From Kluyvera georgiana ATCC 51603 (lineage in GTDB: Bacteria > Pseudomonadota > Gammaproteobacteria > Enterobacterales > Enterobacteriaceae), in contig NZ_LXEU01000049.1 in NCBI RefSeq assembly GCF_001654985.1, positions 62,001 to 126,000 on the forward strand: a stretch of 64,000 nt of DNA, given 5' to 3'. The notes under the pieces were generated by a model. It saw only the letters and a program-made list of their open reading frames with translations. It was not told where the DNA came from and ran no database searches. A program made the position numbers and the translations under genes. How positions within the stretch are numbered: position 1 is the first letter of the stretch; each line of letters starts with the position of its first letter. This document shows positions 35,435 through 45,427 of this stretch, one piece after another.

Positions 35435-37375
35435 TTATGAATGCTGCGGACCGTTTTTGATTTCCCCATCGATATAAGGCTGAGGTTGACGGAAGAGATA
35501 TCCCTGGGCGAAATCGCAGCCCAGCGCCTGAAGATTTTCCAGTTGTTCGCGGGTTTCAACCCCTTCCGCAACAACCTTCATATTGAGGGATTTCGCCATA
35601 CCGGTGATAAGCTTAATGATATTAAGGGCATCTTCCTGTATTGATATTGAATGCACAAATGATTTATCAATTTTGATTTTATCAAAGGCAATTCGACTCA
35701 GACGCGAAAGTGAAGAATATCCCGTCCCAAAATCATCAATGGATATTTTCACGCCCAGGGCTCTGAGCCTGTTAAGGGTATTCATCGGGGTGTTACTCTC
35801 AGAAAAGAGAGAAGATTCCGTCACTTCCAGTTCAAGACGGTCGGCAGGAAGCCCCGTTTCTTTCAGAATCGCCAGGACGATGCCGGCGAAGGCTTTGCTA
35901 TTTAGCTGAACAGGAGAAACGTTAACCGAAATTTTCACCGGCACCACCCAGGATGCCGCTTCCCGGCATGCCATCTCAAGCACTGATTTTCCCATTTCGT
36001 TAATCATGCCGGTTTTTTCAGCCACAGGAATAAAGCTATCCGGCGACATGAGTCCCTTCAGCGGGTGGATCCACCGAATAAGCGCTTCATAGCTGTATAT
36101 TTCACTGCTGAACGAATCGACAATAGGCTGATAGTAAACGACGAATTCGTTATTCGCTAACCCTAATGCCATATCATGTTCGAGGGTTCTGCTTTCCTGC
36201 AGCTTCTCTAGCATCCACTGCCGGAAAACTTTTATCTTACTCGAGCCTTCATTTTTAGCTTCATAAAGCGCGAGATCGGCATATTTATAGAGATAGTCGG
36301 AGCGGTGCTCAGTATCTGAAATAGCGATACCAACACAGGTGGTTATATTGATTATCGCGTTATAGATAGTATAGGGCTGGTTAATAGCAGCGCATATTTT
36401 CTGTGCTCGCGAAACCGCAGTCATCTCCGTCAGACCACTCGCGAGAAAGGCAAACTCATCGCCACCTAAGCGATAAAAGGTATCTGAATCAAGGTTCATA
36501 GAGACCAGACGCTGGGAGATTTGTTGTAATAAGATATCGCCAACATCGTGTCCGTAGGTATCATTTACCTCTTTAAACCGGTCTAAATCAAACAGCATCA
36601 CCGTCACAGAATCATCATTTTTTTCTGCCTGAGCAATGGTGAGGTTTAATTTTTCCCAGAAGAAATGTCGGTTGTTCATCCCCGTCAGAGAATCATGGTA
36701 GGCGTCATACTCCAGCTTGACATTCTGAACCTGCAGTTTCTCTTTTGATTTTTGCAACTCGTCGGCAAGATTCTTAACCTGAAGGTGTGCCTTGAGGATA
36801 TTCCTGTTTTGATAAAATATGAGAATCCCGAGGATCGCACTCACTATTATCAGCAGCACAGAAGTGGCTGAATAAATAAAGTAAAGCGTTCTGATTTTGA
36901 GGTTGGCACTATTAATCGAATTGACATCCTTGTCTAATGCACCGGATGAAAGACGGCCAAGAGGGGTATCCAGCGTATGCATGACTTTCAGATATTTTTG
37001 TAGCTCCGGGCGACTCATGCTCTCAAGATGAGCATCCAGATAATCAAGCGTTTCTTCAAGCTTTATCGCCAGAGCATGGTGCGTTTTGTTGCTGTTTATA
37101 TAATGGCCTAAATCTCCCTCTTTGACTAAATCACTCTGGCTGAGCATGATGTCGAGGCGCAGACGCACATCATCGAGCGTCATCGCGTCATCAATGGTGT
37201 AAAGACCGAGCCACGACTCAAAGCGATAATATTCTGATACCATCTGTGCGGCAGACCATGAATCGGTGTATTGCGTGAGTTTTTGTAGTTCTTGCTGTCT
37301 TTCATGCACAAGAAAAGAGATATATCCAGTAGATACAAAAAGGAAAAATATAATGCCAGCCAGTATTCTGTTCAT
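35435..37375 (-). CDS. Membrane-bound GGDEF-EAL cyclic-di-GMP enzyme
   Basis: A 646-aa protein. Transmembrane helix at ~5-22, a ~150-residue periplasmic helical sensor (HERQQELQKL...), second helix at ~168-190, coiled coil ~195-225. GGDEF domain ~225-385 with intact RLGGDEF. EAL domain ~400-640 with intact YEALIRW, NVSPVQLN, LEVTES, DDFGTGYSSL, KIDKSF and AEGVET. Both cyclase and phosphodiesterase activity are possible. ATG 37375 (GGAACATC before it) is chosen over 37423. It follows the molybdopterin-fold gene by 17 bp, so that protein may act as its periplasmic partner (inference). Confidence 0.92.
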   Translation of the reverse strand: MNRILAGIIFFLFVSTGYISFLVHERQQELQKLTQYTDSWSAAQMVSEYYRFESWLGLYTIDDAMTLDDVRLRLDIMLSQSDLVKEGDLGHYINSNKTHHALAIKLEETLDYLDAHLESMSRPELQKYLKVMHTLDTPLGRLSSGALDKDVNSINSANLKIRTLYFIYSATSVLLIIVSAILGILIFYQNRNILKAHLQVKNLADELQKSKEKLQVQNVKLEYDAYHDSLTGMNNRHFFWEKLNLTIAQAEKNDDSVTVMLFDLDRFKEVNDTYGHDVGDILLQQISQRLVSMNLDSDTFYRLGGDEFAFLASGLTEMTAVSRAQKICAAINQPYTIYNAIINITTCVGIAISDTEHRSDYLYKYADLALYEAKNEGSSKIKVFRQWMLEKLQESRTLEHDMALGLANNEFVVYYQPIVDSFSSEIYSYEALIRWIHPLKGLMSPDSFIPVAEKTGMINEMGKSVLEMACREAASWVVPVKISVNVSPVQLNSKAFAGIVLAILKETGLPADRLELEVTESSLFSESNTPMNTLNRLRALGVKISIDDFGTGYSSLSRLSRIAFDKIKIDKSFVHSISIQEDALNIIKLITGMAKSLNMKVVAEGVETREQLENLQALGCDFAQGYLFRQPQPYIDGEIKNGPQHS

Positions 37376-37392
37376 GATGTTCCGCTGAACTC

Positions 37393-37887
37393 CTACTCGA
37401 TATCCATTCTGCTGACTTGCCATGCCGATCTTGAATAATAGACCTGATTATTCAGTTCAGGGATGCTGTCATAGGGATACACCACGAATAGCGGCCCCTT
37501 ATCACGGATGGGCATATATTCTCCGTTGATTTTTAAGGCAAGGATAACATTGTATTTTTTGAAATCGCTCAGCGGAATGATGGTGGTGTAGTCGTTGAGC
37601 GCGGTAACTTTAACAACCGAACCTTTCGCCCCGACATAATCCATCAGTTTTTGCAGTGGAATACCCGTAAAGGTAGTGCGGCCATTATACCAGGGAGAGG
37701 TAGTCTGGAAACTGACGACGCCCAGTTTCTCAAGACTGGCGATATCCAGAACGGCTTTCCCATCCCGGTTTGTATTTTCTATATTACCGGACAGGGTTAA
37801 AATGACTTTACCGGTAGGTTTGGCAAGGTCGCCCGCCCAGATCTGGGTGGAGACCATAAAACTCAACAGCATGACAATTAACCGCAT
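37393..37887 (-). CDS. Periplasmic molybdopterin-binding-fold protein
   Basis: A 164-aa exported protein with signal peptide ~1-18 ending IWAG. The rest resembles a short oxidoreductase molybdopterin-binding domain: TTFTGIPLQKLMDYVGAKG, VTALNDYTTIIPLSDF, PIRDKGPLFVVYP. The usual cofactor-ligand Cys of sulfite-oxidase-type enzymes is absent; no cysteine is seen in the mature part. A sensory rather than enzymatic role is therefore likely (inference). GAGG precedes ATG. It is the first gene of a two-gene unit with the GGDEF-EAL protein. Confidence 0.75.
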   Translation of the reverse strand: MRLIVMLLSFMVSTQIWAGDLAKPTGKVILTLSGNIENTNRDGKAVLDIASLEKLGVVSFQTTSPWYNGRTTFTGIPLQKLMDYVGAKGSVVKVTALNDYTTIIPLSDFKKYNVILALKINGEYMPIRDKGPLFVVYPYDSIPELNNQVYYSRSAWQVSRMDIE

Positions 37888-38489
37888 TCTAACCTCGACT
37901 ATTGACCGGATGTAAAAGAATTATAATTTAGTCATCATGTTATTAATATATGCTACCCAGCCATTATGGATTCAATTAATTGATTTATTTTTTATATGAT
38001 TTAAATCAATGAGTTAGAATGATTTATTTTATTATTATTGATTAAAAAAAGACCTTCTCGATATTTGTTGTACACTTAATAGTTTAGGTTAGCGCAAAAA
38101 ACAAACCACTTTTCTGCCTGTAAAAATAAACACACCATTACAATGGGTTATTTGAACAAGCATGAAGTATCGCTTGTTATGTTGGATGGCGTTATCGCTA
38201 CTGGCAGGAGTTAATCTATTTTCTCGTCTGTCTTAATTTATTTTCGTGTCCCGGCGTACTCAAACGTATTTCCCCCTCTCTTTCCGTTCTCCTTCACCCG
38301 TGCCCTGGCTAACTTTTATCACAAACAAGATAGGCCAGGAGAATGCAGAAAGGGTTCAGACAGTGTAATCTCCCAGATCGCTGCGCTCGATGACTTCATA
38401 TCGTCGTTCTCAATCAGCGCATCGGCAGGAACGAGTTGGCCCAGAAGATGAGCTGACTAGCTAACATATTGAACGTTCGGTGGTTTTAA
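37888..38489. other. AT-rich intergenic region upstream of rstB
   Basis: These 602 bp are far richer in A/T than the backbone, mainly 37915-38150. No convincing gene is seen; a 24-codon ORF at 38162-38236 has no ribosome site. The region must contain the promoter of the leftward periplasmic gene and whatever promoter now drives rstB, since rstB has lost contact with rstA. No clear insertion-sequence ends or direct repeats were recognised. Confidence 0.55.
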
Positions 38490-39791
38490 ATGAAAAAGCT
38501 GTTTGTGCAGTTCTATTTGCTGCTGTTTGTCTGCTTTCTGGTCATGACCATGCTGGTCGGGCTGGTCTATAAATTCACCGCCGAACGCGCGGGTCGTCAG
38601 TCGCTTGATGACCTGATGAAGAGCTCACTCTATTTAATGCGCAGCGAGCTGCGCGAAATTCCGCCGCGCAACTGGAGTAAAACGCTCAACGAGCTGGATT
38701 TGAATCTGTCGTTCGACCTGCGTATTGAACCATTGAGCAAATTCCAGCTTGGCGACAACGCCATGCAGCACCTGCGCGAGGGCGATATCGTGGCGCTGGA
38801 CGACGAATATACGTTTATTCAGCGTATTCCGCGCAGCCACTACGTGCTGGCCGTCGGCCCCATCCCTTATCTCTATTTTATGCACGAGATGCGTCTACTC
38901 GATATTGCACTGATGGCGTTTATCGCTATTTCACTGGCCTTCCCGGTGTTTATCTGGATGCGGCCGCACTGGCAGGACATGTTGCGCCTGGAAAATGCCG
39001 CTCAGCGCTTTGGCGATGGACATCTGGGAGAGCGTATCCACTTTGACAGCCTGTCGAGCTTCGAGCGTCTGGGTGTCGCCTTTAATCAGATGGCCGACAA
39101 TATCAACGCGCTGATCGCCAGCAAAAAGCAGCTGATCGACGGAATTGCTCACGAATTACGTACGCCGCTGGTGCGTTTACGTTATCGGCTTGAAATGAGC
39201 GAGAACCTCACCGAGGCCGAATCACAGGCGCTTAATCGGGACATCGGGCAGCTCGAAGCCCTGATTGAGGAACTGCTCACCTATGCCCGTCTCGACCGGC
39301 CGCAAACCGAACTGTCGCTCACCACGCCCAACCTCCCCAGATGGATTGCCGCGCATGTTGAAGACGTACAGGCGGTAAACCCGCAGCGCGAAATCACGCT
39401 GGTTCAACTGACGCCAGGCGACTACGGCGCGCTCGATATGCGCCTGATGGAGCGCGTGCTCGATAACCTGATTAATAACGCCATGCGCTACAGCCAGACG
39501 AAAATTCAGGTGAGCCTCACGCTCAACGGCAGCCTGGCCTGCCTGCAGGTGGACGATGATGGCCCCGGTATTGCCGTTGACGAGCGTGAACGCGTCTTCG
39601 AACCTTTTGTCCGCCTCGATCCCAGCCGCGATCGCGCCACCGGGGGCTGCGGCTTAGGTCTGGCGATTGTTCACTCCATCGCCACTGCGATGGGCGGCCA
39701 CGCGAGCTGCGACAGCAGTCCCCTTGGCGGCGCGCGCTTTAGCCTACAGTGGCCGATCTACCACCACATCTCCCTGCCCGCGGCTAGCTGA
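38490..39791 (+). CDS. rstB: Sensor histidine kinase RstB
   Basis: A 433-aa inner-membrane kinase, the same length as E. coli RstB. Helices at ~8-28 and ~138-158 flank a periplasmic sensor. HAMP follows, then the H-box GIAHELRTPLVRLRYRLE, N-box LDNLINNAMRY, and G-boxes DDGPGIAVDE and GGCGLGLAIVHSI. It should phosphorylate RstA. Its reading frame is intact, but it is separated from rstA by a 4.8-kb block and so needs its own promoter. Confidence 0.96.
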   Translation: MKKLFVQFYLLLFVCFLVMTMLVGLVYKFTAERAGRQSLDDLMKSSLYLMRSELREIPPRNWSKTLNELDLNLSFDLRIEPLSKFQLGDNAMQHLREGDIVALDDEYTFIQRIPRSHYVLAVGPIPYLYFMHEMRLLDIALMAFIAISLAFPVFIWMRPHWQDMLRLENAAQRFGDGHLGERIHFDSLSSFERLGVAFNQMADNINALIASKKQLIDGIAHELRTPLVRLRYRLEMSENLTEAESQALNRDIGQLEALIEELLTYARLDRPQTELSLTTPNLPRWIAAHVEDVQAVNPQREITLVQLTPGDYGALDMRLMERVLDNLINNAMRYSQTKIQVSLTLNGSLACLQVDDDGPGIAVDERERVFEPFVRLDPSRDRATGGCGLGLAIVHSIATAMGGHASCDSSPLGGARFSLQWPIYHHISLPAAS

Positions 39792-39838
39792 CCGGGGTTT
39801 GCACGGTGTTGCATCCTGGTATAGAGTCATTAATATAA

Positions 39839-39854
39839 AGTATGTTGTAACTAA
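39839..39854 (+). other. Tus-binding replication terminator (Ter) site
   Basis: AGTATGTTGTAACTAA matches the E. coli Ter core (AGNATGTTGTAACTAA) perfectly and is identical in core to TerB. It lies 19 bp before tus, where Tus binding also represses tus transcription in E. coli. By analogy with E. coli TerB it should stop replication forks arriving from the left. Confidence 0.93.
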
Positions 39855-39872
39855 TTAACCAGGACACTCGCC

Positions 39873-40805
39873 GTGACCCGCTACGATCTCGTTGAACGAC
39901 TCACCGATACTTTTCGCCAGCTTGAGCGCAACCTTGCCGAACTGCGTAACGAGCTGTCGGCATGCCGTCTGCTGACAGCGCGCATTTTTGTGCTGCCTGA
40001 GGTCCGTAAAGAGTCTGAACACGCGCCGCTCTCGCAGATTCAGGTACAACAGCATCTGGGGCAGACAGCGTTTGCCATGGCGCTCCAGCATTTTAGCCAT
40101 CTGTTTATCCAGCAGCAGTCAGAAAACCGCAGCAGTAAAGCGGCAGTGCGCCTGCCGGGCGCCATCTGCCTGCAGGCCGGCAGCGAGCAACACGAGGCGA
40201 TAAGCGCCCGAGTACAACAGATTAACGGCCTGAAGGCTGAGCTGGAGAAAATTATCACCGTTGATTCTGGCCTACCGCCCGTGGCGCGCTTCGAATGGGT
40301 ACATCGCTACATTCCCGGGCTGATTACGCTCAATGCCTACCGCTCGCTTGCGCTGCTCTCCGATCCCAGTACCCTTCGTTTTGGCTGGGCGAATAAACAT
40401 ATCATCAAGAATCTGACGCGCGATGAGGTGCTGGCACAGCTGGAGAAAAGCCTGAAGTCGCCGCGCGCCGTGCCGCCGTGGACCCGCGAACAGTGGCAAG
40501 CACGTCTGGAACGCGAGTATCAGGATATCGCCGCCCTGCCGCAAAAGGCCCGGCTGAAAATTAAACGGCCGGTGAAGGTGCAGCCGATTGCTCGCGTCTG
40601 GTATGCAGGCGAACAAAAGCAGGTGCAGTACGCCTGTCCCAGCCCGCTGATTGCCGTGATTTCGGGTCGCAATGGCGTCAGCGTCCCTGACCTGGGCGAG
40701 CTACTGAACTATGACGCCGATAACGTGCAGTATCGCCATAAACCAGAGGCGCAGCCGCTACGGTTGATTATCCCCCGGCTACACCTCTGGCTGGCGACGG
40801 ATTAA
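39873..40805 (+). CDS. tus: DNA replication terminus site-binding protein Tus
   Basis: A 310-aa monomeric DNA-binding protein that stops replication forks at Ter sites in one orientation. Conserved blocks include [49 protein letters not shown] and [16 protein letters not shown] (DNA-contacting core). The first residues [10 protein letters not shown] match E. coli MARYDLVDRL. It is convergent with fumC, sharing the overlapping stops TTAA (40802-40805). Confidence 0.96.
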   Translation: MTRYDLVERLTDTFRQLERNLAELRNELSACRLLTARIFVLPEVRKESEHAPLSQIQVQQHLGQTAFAMALQHFSHLFIQQQSENRSSKAAVRLPGAICLQAGSEQHEAISARVQQINGLKAELEKIITVDSGLPPVARFEWVHRYIPGLITLNAYRSLALLSDPSTLRFGWANKHIIKNLTRDEVLAQLEKSLKSPRAVPPWTREQWQARLEREYQDIAALPQKARLKIKRPVKVQPIARVWYAGEQKQVQYACPSPLIAVISGRNGVSVPDLGELLNYDADNVQYRHKPEAQPLRLIIPRLHLWLATD

Positions 40806-42205
40806 GCCTTAGCCGTCAGACTGCCGACCATCTCCTGCGGACGAACCCAACGGTCGAACTCTTCGGCGCTGAGATAACCTAACGCCAGCGCCGCGTTTTT
40901 CAACGTCAGCCCCTCTTTATGCGCTTTTTTAGCAATTTCAGCCGCCTTATCGTAGCCAATATGCGTGTTAAGTGCCGTCACCAGCATCAGCGATTCGTTA
41001 AGCAGCTGGTCGATACGTTCGCGGTTAGGTTCAATGCCCACCGCGCAGTGCTCGTTAAAGCTTTCCATGCCGTCCGCCAGCAGGCGAATCGACTGCAACA
41101 CGTTATGAATAATCATCGGCCGGTAAACGTTCAGCTCAAAGTTACCCGAGGCTCCCCCCATGTTGACCGCCACATCGTTGCCCATCACCTGACAGCAGAG
41201 CATGGTCATCGCTTCACACTGAGTCGGATTCACTTTCCCCGGCATAATGGATGACCCCGGTTCGTTTTCCGGTATCGACAGTTCACCAATACCGCAGCGC
41301 GGGCCGGAAGCGAGCCAGCGTACGTCGTTGGCGATTTTCATCAGCGAGGCCGCCAGCCCTTTTAACGCGCCGTGCGCATGCACCAGGGCATCGCAGGTGG
41401 CCAGCGCTTCAAACTTGTTTGGTGCGGTGACAAACGGTTGGTTAGTCAGCGCCGCGAGCTCCTGCGCCACCCGCACCGCGTACTCTGGATGCGTATTCAG
41501 GCCGGTCCCCACCGCCGTACCGCCCAGCGCCAGCTCGCTCACGTGCGGCAGACTCTGTTCCAGGTGGCGGCGATTATGTTCCAGCATTGCCACCCAGCCG
41601 GAGAACTCCTGCCCCAGCGTGAGCGGTGTGGCATCCTGCAGATGCGTACGACCAATTTTGACAATATCGCGAAAACGCTCAGATTTTTCGCGTAGCGTGG
41701 CCTGCAACACCGCCAGCTGCGGCAGCAGATGTTCGCGCAGCGCAATCACCGCCGCCACGTGCATCGCCGTGGGGAACACGTCATTGGAGCTTTGGCTTTT
41801 GTTCACATCGTCATTCGGGTGTACCAATCGCGACATGCCGCGCTCGCCGCCCAGCAGCTCGCTGGCGCGATTTGCCAGCACTTCATTCATGTTCATGTTG
41901 CTCTGCGTGCCCGAACCGGTCTGCCAGATAGCCAGCGGGAACTCATCCGGATGCTGGTTGTTCAGCACCTCATCCGCCGCGGCAATAATAGCGCCAGCTT
42001 TGTCGGCTTTCAGCAGACCTAAATCCTGGTTCACCTTAGCCGCCGCGCGCTTGGTCAGCGCCAGGGCATAAATCAACGAAAGCGGCATTTTCTCGGTGGA
42101 GATACGAAAATGCCCGAGGGAACGCTGGGTTTGCGCGCCCCACAGTTTGTCGGCTGGCACCTCAATCGGCCCCATAGAATCGCTTTCGCGGCGTGACGTT
42201 GTCAT
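40802..42205 (-). CDS. fumC: Fumarase C (class II)
   Basis: A 467-aa iron-independent, oxidation-stable fumarase: fumarate plus water to malate in the TCA cycle. Superfamily signature [16 protein letters not shown] (~317-332); [15 protein letters not shown] substrate-binding stretch. ATG 42205 with AAGGAG upstream gives the E. coli length. It follows fumA, but a hairpin terminator separates them. Confidence 0.97.
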   Translation of the reverse strand: MTTSRRESDSMGPIEVPADKLWGAQTQRSLGHFRISTEKMPLSLIYALALTKRAAAKVNQDLGLLKADKAGAIIAAADEVLNNQHPDEFPLAIWQTGSGTQSNMNMNEVLANRASELLGGERGMSRLVHPNDDVNKSQSSNDVFPTAMHVAAVIALREHLLPQLAVLQATLREKSERFRDIVKIGRTHLQDATPLTLGQEFSGWVAMLEHNRRHLEQSLPHVSELALGGTAVGTGLNTHPEYAVRVAQELAALTNQPFVTAPNKFEALATCDALVHAHGALKGLAASLMKIANDVRWLASGPRCGIGELSIPENEPGSSIMPGKVNPTQCEAMTMLCCQVMGNDVAVNMGGASGNFELNVYRPMIIHNVLQSIRLLADGMESFNEHCAVGIEPNRERIDQLLNESLMLVTALNTHIGYDKAAEIAKKAHKEGLTLKNAALALGYLSAEEFDRWVRPQEMVGSLTAKA

Positions 42206-42272
42206 TACTTTCTCCTTGAATTCAAAGTGATTGTGAAGTGACATTGCTCAAGCAGGCTAAGATGATTATGGT

Positions 42273-42300
42273 ACAAATAAAAACCGCCCCGAAGGGCGGT
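42273..42300 (-). terminator. Rho-independent terminator of fumA
   Basis: ACCGCCC and GGGCGGT arms around a 4-nt loop; on the minus strand it is followed by TTTTTATTTG. It lies between fumA and fumC and would limit read-through. Confidence 0.88.
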
Positions 42301-42307
42301 TAAAAGA

Positions 42308-43954
42308 TTACTTCACGCAGCGGGCGCACTGTGACGCCTGAATCTGTTGGAAGAAGTCGTTCCCTTTGTCGTCCACGAGGATAAACGCCGGGAAATCTTC
42401 CACTTCGATTTTCCAGATAGCCTCCATTCCCAGTTCAGGATACTCCACGCACTCCAGGCTCTTGATGCTGCTTTGCGCCAGCACCGCCGCCGGGCCGCCA
42501 ATGCTGCCAAGATAGAAACCGCCGTGCTTATGGCAGGCATCGGTCACCTGCTGGCTGCGGTTGCCTTTTGCCAGCATGATCATACTACCGCCTTCAGACT
42601 GCAGCTGGTCAACGTAGGAGTCCATACGCCCTGCCGTGGTTGGGCCGAGAGAACCAGAAGCGTAGCCTTCCGGCGTCTTTGCCGGGCCCGCGTAGTAGAT
42701 CGGGTGATCTTTAATGTACTGCGGCAGACCTTCGCCTTTGTCCATACGCTCTTTCAGCTTGGCGTGCGCAATATCGCGCCCCACGATAATCGTGCCGCTG
42801 AGCGACAAGCGCGTTGAAACCGGATACTGGGAAAGTTGTTTCAGGATCTCCTTCATCGGACGGTTGAGATCCACCTTCACCGCTTCGCCTTCACCGGCTT
42901 TACGCAGCGATTCCGGAATATACTTGCCCGGATTGTTTTCCAGCTTCTCAATCCAGATACCGTGGCGGTTAATTTTGGCCTTGATATTACGGTCAGCCGA
43001 GCAGGAGACGCCCATCCCTACCGGACAAGAAGCGCCGTGACGCGGCAGGCGGATCACGCGAACGTCATGGGCGAAGTATTTTCCGCCGAACTGTGCGCCA
43101 AGGCCCAGGTTCTGGGCTTCTTCCAGCAGCTCTTTTTCGAGCTGCACATCGCGAAACGCCTGGCCGTGTTCGTTACCTTCAGTCGGCAGACCATCATAGT
43201 ATTTGGTCGAGGCCAGCTTGACGGTTTTCAGCGTCGCTTCAGCCGACGTGCCGCCGATGACAAAGGCAATGTGATACGGCGGACAGGCTGCGGTGCCCAG
43301 CGTACGCATCTTCTCAACCAGATAGTTTTTCAGCTTCGCCGGGGTGATCAGCGCTTTGGTTTCCTGGTAGAGATAGGTCTTGTTCGCCGAGCCGCCGCCT
43401 TTCGCGATGCACAGGAATTTGTATTCGTCGCCATCCACGCTGTAGAGATCGATCTGCGCCGGCAGGTTGGTGCCGGTGTTCACCTCTTTGTACATATCCA
43501 GCGGGGCGTTCTGCGAGTAGCGCAGGTTGTCTTCGATGAAGGTATCGTAGACGCCGCGCGCCAGCGCCGCTTCATCACCACCACCGGTCCACACGCGCTG
43601 ACCCTTTTTTCCCATGATGATCGCGGTGCCGGTATCCTGACAGGTTGGCAGAATGCCTTTGGCCGCGATATCAGAGTTACGCAGGAACTGCAGCGCCACG
43701 TACTTGTCGTTTTCGCTGGCTTCCGGGTCGTTCAGGATATCGGCCACCTGCTGCTGATGCGCAGAGCGGAGCATAAAGGAGGCGTCATGGAAGGCGTGTT
43801 TGGCGAGAAGCGTCAGCGCTTGCGGGGCAACTTTGAGGACTTCCTGCCCTTCAAATTCTGCGACGGAAACGTAGTCGTTACTCAACAGATAATATTCGGT
43901 TTCGTCCTTTTTTAACGGAAAAGGATCCTGATAATAAAAAGGTTTATTCGACAT
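42308..43954 (-). CDS. fumA: Fumarase A (class I, [4Fe-4S])
   Basis: A 548-aa iron-sulfur fumarase. Cluster cysteines appear in PTCQDTGTA (~C105), TAACPPYH (~C224) and GASCPVGMG (~C318). The C-terminal beta domain starts near [18 protein letters not shown]. The class I enzyme works in low oxygen or high iron and is sensitive to superoxide. The start [13 protein letters not shown] is as in E. coli. It is divergent from manA across a 199-bp spacer. Confidence 0.97.
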   Translation of the reverse strand: MSNKPFYYQDPFPLKKDETEYYLLSNDYVSVAEFEGQEVLKVAPQALTLLAKHAFHDASFMLRSAHQQQVADILNDPEASENDKYVALQFLRNSDIAAKGILPTCQDTGTAIIMGKKGQRVWTGGGDEAALARGVYDTFIEDNLRYSQNAPLDMYKEVNTGTNLPAQIDLYSVDGDEYKFLCIAKGGGSANKTYLYQETKALITPAKLKNYLVEKMRTLGTAACPPYHIAFVIGGTSAEATLKTVKLASTKYYDGLPTEGNEHGQAFRDVQLEKELLEEAQNLGLGAQFGGKYFAHDVRVIRLPRHGASCPVGMGVSCSADRNIKAKINRHGIWIEKLENNPGKYIPESLRKAGEGEAVKVDLNRPMKEILKQLSQYPVSTRLSLSGTIIVGRDIAHAKLKERMDKGEGLPQYIKDHPIYYAGPAKTPEGYASGSLGPTTAGRMDSYVDQLQSEGGSMIMLAKGNRSQQVTDACHKHGGFYLGSIGGPAAVLAQSSIKSLECVEYPELGMEAIWKIEVEDFPAFILVDDKGNDFFQQIQASQCARCVK

Positions 43955-44153
43955 TGTGCTCTCACTTACAGCTTTGATGATGTGGTGAAGGGCAGTCTTT
44001 CCATTTGCCCAGGTTAAAAGCGAGTTACCCTATCGTACACAATTTTTTAACAAAAACTGAGACTAGTACGACTTTTTATTTCTTGAGCATACGAGAGCGC
44101 ATTTTTTTGCTTTAATACGTCGCAAAGAATCCACATTGAAACAGGGCTTGATA

Positions 44154-45332
44154 ATGCAAAAACTCATCAACTCAGTGCAAAACTATGCCTGGGGCAGCAA
44201 AACTGCGTTAACGGAACTCTATGGAATGACCAATCCTGACGGTCTGCCAATGGCGGAGCTGTGGATGGGCGCGCACCCCAAGAGCAGCTCAAAGATAACG
44301 GATAGCAAAGGAAGCGTACATTCATTACGTGATGTGATTGATGCCGACAAAACCGCGCTACTGGGCGAAAAAGTCGCCGCACGTTTTGGCGAGCTTCCCT
44401 ACTTGTTTAAGGTACTGTGTGCCGCTCAGCCGCTCTCTATTCAGGTGCATCCGAGCAAAATGGCCGCCGAAGTCGGTTTTGCCAAAGAAAACGCCGCCGG
44501 TATCCCGCTGGATGCGGCCGAACGTAACTACAAAGATCCGAATCACAAGCCGGAGCTGGTTTTTGCCCTGACGCCGTTCCTGGCAATGAACGCCTTCCGC
44601 GAGTTTGCCGACATCGCCGCGCTGCTTGCGCCAGTGGCTGACGCCAACCCGATTATCGGCCAGTTTATCGCCGAACCGACCAGCAAGCGCCTCAGCGCCC
44701 TCTTCGCGGGTCTGCTGAATATGCAGGGCGAAGAAAAAAACCGCGCCCTGCGCGTGCTGCGCACCGCGCTGGAAACGCAGCAGGGCGACGCCTGGGATGC
44801 TATTCGCCTGATTGCCGAGTTCTATCCGGACGACAGCGGCCTCTTCTCCCCGCTGCTGCTGAACATCGTGAAGCTCAACCCGGGCGATGCGATGTTCCTG
44901 TTCGCAGAAACACCGCACGCCTACCTGCGCGGTACCGGTCTGGAGGTGATGGCTAACTCCGATAACGTCCTGCGCGCGGGCCTGACGCCGAAGTACATTG
45001 ATATTCCGGAACTGGTTGCCAACGTCAAATTCACCGCGAAACCGGCGAACACGCTGTTAACCCAACCGACTCAGCATGGCGGCGAGCTCGATTTTCCGAT
45101 TCCGGTCGATGATTTCGCGTTCTCTCTACACGATGTCTCCGCCGAGCAAACCCACCTCGCACAGGACGGCGCAGCGATTGTCTTCTGCCTGGAAGGTGAG
45201 TCGGTACTGAGTAAAAACGATCGGCGTCTGGTGCTGCAACCGGGTGAATCTGCCTTTGTCGCGGCCAATGAGTCACCTATTCAGGTGAGCGGCAGCGGTC
45301 GTTTAGCGCGCGTATATAATAAGTTAAAGTAA
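44154..45332 (+). CDS. manA: Mannose-6-phosphate isomerase
   Basis: A 392-aa zinc enzyme interconverting mannose-6-phosphate and fructose-6-phosphate, feeding GDP-mannose synthesis and mannose use. Metal-site text is visible: LSIQVHPSK (Gln, His), KPELVFAL (Glu) and AETPHAYLRG (His). ATG 44154 has CAGGG upstream and starts MQKLINSVQNYAWGS as in E. coli. Confidence 0.97.
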   Translation: MQKLINSVQNYAWGSKTALTELYGMTNPDGLPMAELWMGAHPKSSSKITDSKGSVHSLRDVIDADKTALLGEKVAARFGELPYLFKVLCAAQPLSIQVHPSKMAAEVGFAKENAAGIPLDAAERNYKDPNHKPELVFALTPFLAMNAFREFADIAALLAPVADANPIIGQFIAEPTSKRLSALFAGLLNMQGEEKNRALRVLRTALETQQGDAWDAIRLIAEFYPDDSGLFSPLLLNIVKLNPGDAMFLFAETPHAYLRGTGLEVMANSDNVLRAGLTPKYIDIPELVANVKFTAKPANTLLTQPTQHGGELDFPIPVDDFAFSLHDVSAEQTHLAQDGAAIVFCLEGESVLSKNDRRLVLQPGESAFVAANESPIQVSGSGRLARVYNKLK

Positions 45333-45384
45333 ATACTGAAGTTTGCGGACAGGCTTGCTACTCTTTGGTATAGCCTTATGACTT

Positions 45385-45417
45385 AACCAGGCGGCCTTCC
45401 CGCCTGGTTTCATTTTT
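45385..45417 (+). terminator. Rho-independent terminator of manA
   Basis: AACCAGGCGG and CCGCCTGGTT arms around CCTTC, then TCATTTTT. Confidence 0.85.
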
Positions 45418-45427
45418 ATGGACAAAT

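Noticed and set aside
38162..38236. 24-codon hydrophobic ORF upstream of rstB
   Set aside because: No ribosome site, no neighbour coupling and AT-rich surroundings; likely chance.
42836..43915. 359-aa open frame antisense to fumA
   Set aside because: Codon-bias shadow of the well-conserved fumA gene.
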